Below, one piece after another: positions 1-5,926 of a stretch of 64,000 nucleotides of DNA. The stretch is from assembly GCA_036504215.1 (NCBI GenBank), contig DASXVO010000052.1:1-64000 (forward strand), written 5' to 3'. The position numbers and the translations under genes were made by a program. The notes beneath the pieces were generated by a model. That model saw nothing but the letters and a program-made list of their open reading frames with translations, was not told the DNA's origin and made no database searches. The first letter of the stretch is position 1; each line of letters begins with the position of its first letter. The stretch comes from Vicinamibacterales bacterium. Lineage in GTDB: Bacteria > Acidobacteriota > Vicinamibacteria > Vicinamibacterales > Fen-181.

Positions 1-30
1 CGACAGGCTCGGGGTGCCCTGAGCTTGTCG
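1..30. repeat. REP-like palindromic repeat at the window edge
   Basis: Bases 1-10 and 21-30 form an imperfect inverted repeat (9 of 10 positions) around a 10-base loop. The sequence resembles a palindromic intergenic repeat I have seen in many bacterial genomes, which is memory and not a search. It lies just outside the tRNA-derived fragment at the left end of the integrated element. Confidence 0.45.
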
Positions 31-34
31 AAGG

Positions 35-141
35 GCAGGACTCGAACCTGCCCGCCTCCGCGCTTCGCGCTGCGGCGTGGTCTCGCCGTAGCTCGCATGG
101 ATCTCCCGGCGAGCGAAGGCGGACGACCTCCTGGTTCGTAG
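35..141 (-). other. attL: duplicated 3' half of tRNA-Arg, split by an insertion
   Basis: Bases 35-51 match the T-arm and bases 124-141 match the segment from the variable region to the anticodon loop of the tRNA at 5627-5703. Between them lie 72 bp (52-123) absent from the intact tRNA. Rejoined, the fragment is identical to the target over at least 34 bp. The five bases gccct at 16-20 would extend the match into the acceptor stem if 21-34 were also an insertion, but that may be chance because they belong to the adjacent palindrome. Confidence 0.75.
52..123. repeat. 72 bp nested palindromic repeat inserted in attL
   Basis: This segment interrupts the tRNA-derived attachment site. It has nested perfect inverted repeats: an outer 6 bp pair at 52-57 and 117-122, and an inner 7 bp pair (CTCGCCG / CGGCGAG) at 82-88 and 107-113. 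The structure fits a small palindromic mobile repeat inserted after the element integrated. No coding potential is visible. Confidence 0.6.
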
Positions 142-162
142 GAATTCGAAAGGAGGCAACCG

Positions 163-186
163 GGGGCAGCGGGAAGCCGCTGCCCC
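163..186. other. Strong GC hairpin inside the element's left end
   Basis: Two perfect 10 bp arms (163-172 and 177-186) enclose a GAAG loop. There is no T-tract after it on either strand, so it is not a clear intrinsic terminator. It may insulate the element end or help fold the attachment region. Confidence 0.5.
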
Positions 187-230
187 AATGTTTACGGGCC
201 TTCTTTCACACCCGAGGCAACCCGAGCATG

Positions 231-267
231 CTTCGAGCCGCCGCGGATTGTCAGTCATTTGTCAGTC
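231..267 (+). repeat. 37 bp direct repeat, left copy (putative integrase arm site)
   Basis: This 37 bp block matches 5576-5612 in the same orientation at 35 of 37 positions. Each copy contains two TTGTCAGTC units about 11 bp apart. Paired short direct repeats near both ends of a tyrosine-recombinase element are typical of arm-type integrase or excisionase binding sites. That role is inferred. Confidence 0.6.
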
Positions 268-334
268 AAAACGGGGGTCCCTGCGACGACCTGGCAACCC
301 GCCAGGAGGTCGCAGCAAGTTCAGTATATAGTTG

Positions 335-363
335 TTGTTCAACAATTATGAACATGTCATAAT
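335..363 (+). promoter_or_regulatory. Sigma70-like promoter with overlapping palindrome for the abiE pair
   Basis: TTGTTC at 335-340 and CATAAT at 358-363 are separated by 17 bp, close to the sigma70 consensus and in an unusually AT-rich patch. The perfect 11 bp palindrome TTGTTCAACAA (335-345) overlaps the -35 element and is a candidate operator for autoregulation by the AbiEi-like winged-helix protein downstream. A start near 370 fits the ATG at 386. Confidence 0.6.
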
Positions 364-385
364 ATCCGAACACCAGAGAACCGCC

Positions 386-1450
386 ATGCCACCCCTCGAG
401 CCGTACTTCGCCCTGCTCGCCACCTGGATACCCGGAGTCGACACCGGTGTCGTCGAGCAACTCCATGCGGGGAGGGGCCGTTTCGATGCCGCGCTCACGT
501 GGAAGGGTCCTCGGGGAACGATTCGCTACCTCCTGGAAGAGAAGCGGCACCTCCCCAACCAGGACGTCCGCGTCGTCGTCGACCAGCTCGAGAGGTGGAG
601 AGCGGAGCTGCCGGCCGCCGAGCGCCGAGCCAAGTTGCTCGTCCTGGCGCCTGCGGTGCGTCCCCACCAGGCCGCTGTCCTGGAGCGCGCGGGCGTCGAC
701 TATCTCGACCTCGCCGGCAACGCACACCTGGCCGGCCCCGGTTTGCTGATTCACGTCGAGGGTCGGAAGTTGGCGGAGACGCCCCTCGCCCGGCGCGGGC
801 GACCGAACAGAGGCTGGGTGAAGGCCGTGCTGACCTGGCTGATTCAGCCAGAGCTCGTCGGCCGTCCGTATCGCGACACCGCGGAGCGGGCCGGCGTGGC
901 CCTCGGCACCGTGGCCGCCTGCGTCCAGGACCTGATCGCACGTGGGCTGCTCGTCGAAGCCAAGCAGGCGCGGCAGATTGCGGACCGCCCACAACTCGTC
1001 GCGCTCTGGGTTCAGACCTATGTCGAGGTCCTCCGGCCGAAGCTGACCGAGCGGCGCTTCCAGGTTCGTGCCGAGACGAAGCCTGAGATCTGGACGCGGC
1101 TCGCAGAGACACTCGCGAAGCGCGGGGTCCCCTGGGCGTTGACTGGGGCGGATGCCGCAGAGCGCCGGACCCATTTCTTCCACGCCGAAGACACCGAGAT
1201 CTACGCGCCGATTGCCGCGTTCGACGATCGCGAACTGCTGAAGCGGCTGGTGGCGCAGCCCACGGCACGCGGAGGGAATCTGCTGGTCATCGAGCCTCCG
1301 GTGCGAGCGGCAATACCGGCGGACCACGACGTTCCCCCGGTGGCGCCAGACCTGCTGACGTATGCCGAATTGCGCTACCGCGGCACAGGACAGGCCCTCG
1401 AGGCGGCGGAGCTGCTGTTACCGGGAGTGATCGGCCATGACGAGCGTTGA
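386..1450 (+). CDS. AbiEi-like antitoxin of a type IV toxin-antitoxin system
   Basis: The 354 aa product begins with a domain resembling a restriction-endonuclease fold, with a FDAALTW strand and an LLEEK motif around residues 35-55. The motif VDYLDLAGNAHL near residues 110-122 is characteristic of the AbiEi_2 family. A winged-helix segment follows (about residues 145-195). AbiEi proteins counter the nucleotidyltransferase toxin and repress their own operon. The ATG at 386 was preferred to in-frame TTG codons further upstream because it follows the promoter at 335-363. The stop overlaps the next gene by 14 bp, the usual coupling of an antitoxin-toxin pair. The family call is firm, and activity against phage is an inference. 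Confidence 0.8.
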   Translation: MPPLEPYFALLATWIPGVDTGVVEQLHAGRGRFDAALTWKGPRGTIRYLLEEKRHLPNQDVRVVVDQLERWRAELPAAERRAKLLVLAPAVRPHQAAVLERAGVDYLDLAGNAHLAGPGLLIHVEGRKLAETPLARRGRPNRGWVKAVLTWLIQPELVGRPYRDTAERAGVALGTVAACVQDLIARGLLVEAKQARQIADRPQLVALWVQTYVEVLRPKLTERRFQVRAETKPEIWTRLAETLAKRGVPWALTGADAAERRTHFFHAEDTEIYAPIAAFDDRELLKRLVAQPTARGGNLLVIEPPVRAAIPADHDVPPVAPDLLTYAELRYRGTGQALEAAELLLPGVIGHDER

Positions 1451-2222
1451 CCCCATCGTCCTCGCCGCTCTCTTGGACCTGGCCCGGGGCCTTCGGGCGC
1501 TGCAGGTCAGGTTCTGCATCATCGGCGCGCTCGTTCCGGAGGTCCTGCTCGGAGCGGCGCCCCGGCGGCGAACGAACGACGCGGACGCCACGATCATCGT
1601 CGGCTCGCTCGAGGACTTCGACCGCCTCAAGCGACAACTCGTGGAGTTCGGGTTCGGCCCTACGCCGCGCCGATACCGTATCGCCCACGGGGCTGGAGGA
1701 TGGGTCGACCTGATTCCCTACAGCGCGACCCTGGCGCCCAATGGCCACCTCGAGTTGGGCGACGAGGTGACTTTCAACCTGGCGGGTTTCGAGTTGGTGG
1801 TGCCGAATGCCGTTGACGTGCCGATCGGTCCCGAACTGGTCGTGCCGATGGTCCCGGTCGCCCTTTACGTGCTCCTGAAGCTCGTCGCGTACGCGGACCG
1901 GAAGGCGCGGAAAGACCTCGCCAGCGTGTTCCATTGCCTGCGACACTACCGTGAGGACGATGACGCCCGCTACGGCCTCGAGCATGGAGGCGAACTCGTC
2001 CCGTTCGAGTTCACGCCGGCGTGCCTGCTTGGCCTCGACACCCGCCCCTTCGTGCCGTCTCTCGCGTTATCCGTTCGTCCATTGCTCGACCGGTTCGATA
2101 GCCCCGATGCGGCAATCGTCGGACTCGTTGCCAGCGAAGATCGTCCCGGCCTGATAGAAGACGCGGACCGTATCGAGGTCTTCGAGCTCTTCCGCTGGTT
2201 CCGCTTGTCAGCCGGTCTTTGA
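1437..2222 (+). CDS. AbiEii-like nucleotidyltransferase toxin
   Basis: The 261 aa product has the DNA polymerase beta-type nucleotidyltransferase core. A glycine-containing helix (IIGALVPEVLL, about residues 26-36) is followed by the metal-binding pair D48-A-D50 in TNDADATI. A further acidic position may be D91 (WVDLIPY), and a conserved VLLKLVAYADRK helix lies near residue 145. AbiEii toxins transfer nucleotides to RNA targets and stop growth unless the antitoxin is present. The gene starts inside the end of the AbiEi-like gene, so the two are co-translated. The canonical GSxxL motif is modified here to GALVPEVL, so this is a divergent member. It is probably defence or stability cargo. Confidence 0.75.
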   Translation: MTSVDPIVLAALLDLARGLRALQVRFCIIGALVPEVLLGAAPRRRTNDADATIIVGSLEDFDRLKRQLVEFGFGPTPRRYRIAHGAGGWVDLIPYSATLAPNGHLELGDEVTFNLAGFELVVPNAVDVPIGPELVVPMVPVALYVLLKLVAYADRKARKDLASVFHCLRHYREDDDARYGLEHGGELVPFEFTPACLLGLDTRPFVPSLALSVRPLLDRFDSPDAAIVGLVASEDRPGLIEDADRIEVFELFRWFRLSAGL

Positions 2223-2354
2223 AACCCGCTGGCACGGCCGGCGTTGCCCCCTCGTCCCTGCGGCCCGGAGCCACTCCCACGCCGCGAGCGACGCCATTCG
2301 AGGCGCCCTCAGGGCCCCTCCCCGCACAACCCGTTCGGTGTCGTGGAGGGACCT

Positions 2355-3311
2355 ATGCACGAGATCGATCCCCGCGATTTCACCTCTCATGACCGTGACG
2401 ATCGACGGCCCGGCCTGAGTCGGGGCGGACATGGCGAGCACGCCGCGCGAGGCCCCGAGAGAGCGACCGACGACCCGCGTGACATTGCCGTCCGCCACGT
2501 CAATCTCCCGAGCGGCCCGCGCCGCGAGCCGGTCCGCGTTCGCGGCCGCGACTACACGCTCAACGGTGATCAGAGCCGGGTGCTGGCCACCGTCGGCGCG
2601 TTCCGGGTGGTGTCGTCACACGACCTCGAGGTGAGCTTCGGACGGGCCGGCGATCACCGCTCCGCCGACCTCCGCCATCTTCGCGAAAATGGCCTCATCG
2701 ACACCGTCGCCCGGCCCGGTCACGGCGACCGGACCGTGACGCTCACTGAGCGAGGACGGGACCTCCTGGAGGCCCAGCGCTGGCCAAATGAAGGCGGCGG
2801 CGGAGCCCGCCAGGCGTTCTACGCGGGCGTGCGGAAGCCGCGGGAACTGGAGCACGACGTCCAGGTGTATCGCGCGTACCGCGAGGCGGCGGACCGCGTG
2901 ACGAGTCGTGGCGGCCGGCTGCACCGGGTCGTCCTCGACTACGAGCTCAAGCGGGAGTACCAGCGCTTCCTGCAGGAGCGGAATCGCGGCCGTGCCGACG
3001 GCGACGGGCGCCCCGATCGGGACGATGACGAGATAGCCGCGTGGGCCGTCGATCACCACCTGCCCTACTTCGACGAACAGGTCCACCTTCCCGACGTGCG
3101 CATCGAGTACGAGGACATCGACGGGCGCTCACGCGAGGAGGATGTGGAGGTGACGACGCCACACTACCGAGGGGCGCATGCGGCTGCGGTTACGCGCTCG
3201 GGATTCTCGAGCTACGGTGGCATGTCCTCGCGGGTATCAGCCGGTCGTGGAAGCGGACGAGGGCGGGGCGGCGGTCGCGATCCGCGCCTTGCCGAGGAGA
3301 TGTTGTCATGA
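2355..3311 (+). CDS. Winged-helix protein of the replication-relaxation type
   Basis: The 318 aa product has a polar, probably disordered N-terminus of about 60 residues. A winged-helix DNA-binding domain follows at roughly 65-135 (VLATVGAFRVVSSHDL, then LRHLRENGLIDTV and TLTERGRDLLEA). The centre has an acidic and basic helical region, and the tail is Gly/Arg/Ser-rich. The order resembles Replic_Relax family proteins of mobile elements, which are linked to plasmid or element DNA processing. The ATG at 2355 was chosen over upstream GTG-type starts because the earlier codons are of low complexity. Its stop overlaps the next ATG (ATGA). The molecular role is unknown. Confidence 0.55.
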   Translation: MHEIDPRDFTSHDRDDRRPGLSRGGHGEHAARGPERATDDPRDIAVRHVNLPSGPRREPVRVRGRDYTLNGDQSRVLATVGAFRVVSSHDLEVSFGRAGDHRSADLRHLRENGLIDTVARPGHGDRTVTLTERGRDLLEAQRWPNEGGGGARQAFYAGVRKPRELEHDVQVYRAYREAADRVTSRGGRLHRVVLDYELKREYQRFLQERNRGRADGDGRPDRDDDEIAAWAVDHHLPYFDEQVHLPDVRIEYEDIDGRSREEDVEVTTPHYRGAHAAAVTRSGFSSYGGMSSRVSAGRGSGRGRGGGRDPRLAEEMLS

Positions 3312-3979
3312 ACGCCAACGAACGGATTCAAGCCGTGGAGCGCTTCGGTTTCACCACGCGCCAGGCCGGGTTCCTGGTGGCCGTGATGACCCACTCCGGC
3401 GTCTGCCTGCCCCGGCAGTACGCGGTCTTTGCAGGCGTGGCCTATGGGCACAAGGTGAACCGGTTCTTCGGACGCCTCGTCGCTCGCGGGTTCGCGTCGG
3501 CGTGCCCGTCGGCGCACAACCGCGCCCTCGTCTACCACGTGCAGCACCGTGGTCTCTACGAGGCGATCGGCGAACCTCATAGCCGGTTCCGGAGGCCGGT
3601 GCCGGCGAACGCCGTGGCGCCGCGGTTGGTCGTTCTCGACGCCGTGATCAGCGCTCCGGAGGTGACCAGGTTGGCGACGGCATCCGCCCGCGCCCGACGT
3701 CTATATCACGCTCGAGCGCCCCGTCGGTGCGCGCTGCCAAGCAGCACACCGCCGGAGCGCTTCACGTCGGACGGCAGCGCGTCGACCACAGGTCCCGTTC
3801 GCTTCCACGTCCGTCGAGCCGGCCGGAAGATGCCGCCCGCAAGACACGCCAGCGACGTCTCCGGCAGCAACCGGCTCGCCACCCGTCATGTTGACCGGCG
3901 CGGCCTCGAATGCCGCGCCCCGGACCGTGGAGGCGACCATGACAGAGACCTCGTATCGCGAGACGGAGACGCTTCGTGA
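3308..3979 (+). CDS. Second mobile-element helical DNA-binding-like protein, C-terminus possibly degraded
   Basis: The 223 aa product starts with a confident domain: FTTRQAGFLVAVMTHSG (residues about 13-29), then a recognition-like region with YGHKVNRFFGRLVARGFA and LYHVQHRGLYEAIGEPHSR. I recognise this N-terminal pattern from element-encoded proteins found beside integrases. After VVLDAVISAP (about residue 119) the sequence becomes Arg/Pro/Ser-rich. This suggests an old frameshift or truncation, with the remaining frame open only because of high GC. It starts on the ATGA overlap with the previous gene and ends 41 bp inside the next. Confidence 0.5.
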   Translation: MNANERIQAVERFGFTTRQAGFLVAVMTHSGVCLPRQYAVFAGVAYGHKVNRFFGRLVARGFASACPSAHNRALVYHVQHRGLYEAIGEPHSRFRRPVPANAVAPRLVVLDAVISAPEVTRLATASARARRLYHARAPRRCALPSSTPPERFTSDGSASTTGPVRFHVRRAGRKMPPARHASDVSGSNRLATRHVDRRGLECRAPDRGGDHDRDLVSRDGDAS

Positions 3980-4202
3980 GCCCTCGGTGAGCGACCGCGC
4001 GAGCACGTCCGACGGCCGGCCAGGCAAGCTCCTGACCGCCTTCGAAGTGGCCGAACTCGTCGGTTGTCACGAGGAGAGCGTGCGCCGCGCGTACCTGTGC
4101 GGCCAGCTCAAGCGACAGCGGTTCGGCGTTCGGAGCTGGCGTTTTCGCCCGGCTGACGTCGAGGACTGGATCGGGCGAGGCGCGCCGACGAGAATCTCGT
4201 AG
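3939..4202 (+). CDS. Excisionase-like helix-turn-helix protein
   Basis: The 87 aa product has a MerR/excisionase-type HTH: LLTAFEVAELVGCHEESVRRAYLCGQL, then a wing with RSWRFRPADVEDWI (about residues 32-80). Such small proteins bend the attachment DNA and favour excision over integration. The ATG at 3939 is preceded by GGAGG with good spacing, which decides the start against the more distal ATG at 3888. It lies 63 bp upstream of the integrase start, the expected place for a recombination directionality factor. Confidence 0.75.
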   Translation: MTETSYRETETLREPSVSDRASTSDGRPGKLLTAFEVAELVGCHEESVRRAYLCGQLKRQRFGVRSWRFRPADVEDWIGRGAPTRIS

Positions 4203-4265
4203 AGGAGCGCCGGCGTGACGGCGGATTGGCCGCCTGCTCTGCCTGACGCAGGAAGGAGAGGAACG

Positions 4266-5537
4266 ATGACCGTGCGAAAGATCTGCAAGCCGAAGGGCTG
4301 CCGGGGCAGCCCGCGATGCGACCACCCCTGGTGGTTCGACGTGATGTGCCAGGGTAAGCGCTGGCGCATGCGCGTCGACGACTTCGCGTCCCTGCGAGGC
4401 GCGAAGGAACCGGTGACCTCCAAGCAGGCAGCCGAGCGTGTGTGGGAGCCGAAGTTCGTTGGCGAGATCATGGCGGGGCGCGATCCGAGAATTGCGCCGG
4501 TGCCGGGGTCGGTCGGCGAGAGCCTAACAGTGGACGACTTCCTCGACCGCTACTTCAAGGAGTACGTCGAGGCCGAGGGCCTCCGGGACGCTGTCACGAT
4601 CAGGAGCCAGCTCACCGCGATCAAGGCGGTGCTGGGCAACCAGGCGGTGACGACGCTCGAGAAGGTGAGCGAGATCCTGCGGTTCAAGGCCGCCTACCGC
4701 GAAGGGCGGTCCGTCGCCACGGTGAACCGGGCGCTCGGCACGCTTCGGGCGGCCATCAACTGGGGCCGCTTCCAGAACCCGCCGTACCTCGCGAACTCGC
4801 CGTTCCACCGGTTCGGCGTGACCATCAGGACGAAGGAGGAAACCAAGCGCGATCGGCGCGTGGGACCTGCCGAAGAGAAGGCGCTGCTCGACGCGGCCCT
4901 GGCGATGAACGCCTGGGAACATCGCTGGGTCGGCTCGTCGATGCACGACCGGATCATCGGGGCCCTCGAAACGTGCTGCCGCCAGGGAGAGATGCTGCGC
5001 ATCCAGAACCGACACGTGGACTGGGACCAGCATCAGATTGCCATCCCGGGCGCGCACGCGAAGGACATGGAGAATCGGCGGATCCCGTTCGACCCGCAGG
5101 GGCGCCTCGCCCCGATTCTCAAGCGACGGAAGGAACTCGGGCCGGCCGCCTACGTCTTCGGCGGCGAGTTGGGCGAGTTCCAGGAGAGCTTCAAGACGGC
5201 CTGGGAGACGGTGCTCATGCTGGCGAACGGCCACGACTCGAAGCGGACCGCGCACGGTGTGCGCGTGGACCGCGAGAAGCTCAGGCAGATCGACCTTCAC
5301 TGGCACGACCTGCGCCATGAAGGCGCCTGCCGACTACTGGCCGACGGCGTCGACATCCGCACGATTCAGCTGATGCTCGGCCACGCCGACATCAAGCAGA
5401 CGCAGCGATACCTCAACATCACGGACGAGGAGCTGCGCAAGTCCATGACGGGCGTCTGGGAGCGCCGCCGCCAACTCCGCCTCGCCGGGCAGTCGAGCCA
5501 CGGTGAGACCACCGCGGAGCAGGCGGTCGGCCAATAG
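4266..5537 (+). CDS. Tyrosine recombinase (phage-type integrase)
   Basis: The 423 aa integrase has a basic N-terminal arm-binding region with four cysteines in residues 1-35, a core-binding domain (about 85-185) and a C-terminal catalytic domain. The catalytic residues are visible: R239 (CCRQGEML), H347-D-L-R350, H373 (LGHAD) and Y382 (TQRYLNI). The ATG at 4266 follows a GGAGAGG Shine-Dalgarno. The gene points toward the tRNA-Arg attachment site 90 bp away and is expected to insert and, with the HTH protein upstream, excise the element. Confidence 0.93.
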   Translation: MTVRKICKPKGCRGSPRCDHPWWFDVMCQGKRWRMRVDDFASLRGAKEPVTSKQAAERVWEPKFVGEIMAGRDPRIAPVPGSVGESLTVDDFLDRYFKEYVEAEGLRDAVTIRSQLTAIKAVLGNQAVTTLEKVSEILRFKAAYREGRSVATVNRALGTLRAAINWGRFQNPPYLANSPFHRFGVTIRTKEETKRDRRVGPAEEKALLDAALAMNAWEHRWVGSSMHDRIIGALETCCRQGEMLRIQNRHVDWDQHQIAIPGAHAKDMENRRIPFDPQGRLAPILKRRKELGPAAYVFGGELGEFQESFKTAWETVLMLANGHDSKRTAHGVRVDREKLRQIDLHWHDLRHEGACRLLADGVDIRTIQLMLGHADIKQTQRYLNITDEELRKSMTGVWERRRQLRLAGQSSHGETTAEQAVGQ

Positions 5538-5575
5538 GTCGCACGGCCAGGACGCAGACACGAGTCCCAGGACCA

Positions 5576-5612
5576 CTTCGAGCCGCCGCAGATTGTCAGT
5601 CGTTTGTCAGTC
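5576..5612 (+). repeat. 37 bp direct repeat, right copy (putative integrase arm site)
   Basis: This copy differs from 231-267 at two positions and lies between the integrase stop and the tRNA. It contains the same pair of TTGTCAGTC units and is a putative arm-type binding site for the recombinase. Confidence 0.6.
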
Positions 5613-5626
5613 GGCCGGTGGGAAAG

Positions 5627-5703
5627 TGGCGCGCCCTGCAGGACTCGAACCTGCGACCTCCTGGTTCGTAGCCAGACGCTCTATCCAACTGAGCTAAGGG
5701 CGC
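5627..5703 (-). tRNA. tRNA-Arg (anticodon ACG), CCA encoded; attachment site
   Basis: Read on the minus strand, the sequence folds into a full cloverleaf. There is a 7 bp acceptor stem (GCGCCCT / AGGGCGC), a D-arm with AGTTGGATA, the anticodon loop CTACGAA, a T-loop TTCGAGT and a genomically encoded CCA. Anticodon ACG reads CGU and, after deamination to inosine, CGC and CGA. The 3' half from the anticodon loop is duplicated at 35-141, so this gene is the integration target of the element and was rebuilt by its right end. Confidence 0.95.
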
Positions 5704-5926
5704 GTCGTGGGCTCCCGGGTCGCGCAGGCGCGCGGCCCGGTCAGGAACTTGAGATCTTAGCACGGGCACGCCGACGGCTCAACTCTGAGCGCCCGTCGAA
5801 TCGCCGCAGCCAGGTGGATAGCCGCGAGCGCGCCCGGCCTCGCCGCGGCCAACCGGCTCAGGCGGGAAATCCGCGGGCTGGGCGCCCACGACGCTCGGAC
5901 AGGGCCCGCGGCCACTCCGACAACGC
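5704..5926. other. Intergenic region with no recognised feature
   Basis: These 223 bp lie between the tRNA 5' end and the stop of the glycosidase gene. The region should contain the tRNA promoter, but no clear -35/-10 pair is visible on the minus strand. No coding frame has family-like sequence. Confidence 0.5.

Larger units (their letters stand above)
35..5671. mobile_element. 5.5 kb integrative element in tRNA-Arg, with AbiE-type cargo
   Basis: The right end is an intact tRNA-Arg gene. The left end has a partial copy of the 3' half of the same tRNA. Pieces 35-51 and 124-141 match tRNA positions 5638-5654 and 5654-5671 exactly, and identity stops at the 5' edge of the anticodon loop. A tyrosine recombinase ends 90 bp before the tRNA. 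This is the usual layout for insertion at an anticodon-loop sublocation, where the copy next to the integrase keeps the tRNA whole. In order the element carries an AbiEi-like antitoxin, an AbiEii-like nucleotidyltransferase, two winged-helix proteins of replication-relaxation type, an excisionase-like HTH protein and the integrase. There is no relaxase, replicase, capsid or conjugation gene, so it is a minimal, perhaps satellite-like, element. Confidence 0.85.

Noticed and set aside
1-141. Second functional tRNA-Arg gene at the left edge
   Set aside because: Only the 3' half is present, split by an insertion, with no 5' acceptor or D-arm; it is a duplicated attachment fragment.
163-186. Intrinsic terminator at the element's left end
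   Set aside because: The 10 bp hairpin is strong but has no T-run on either strand.
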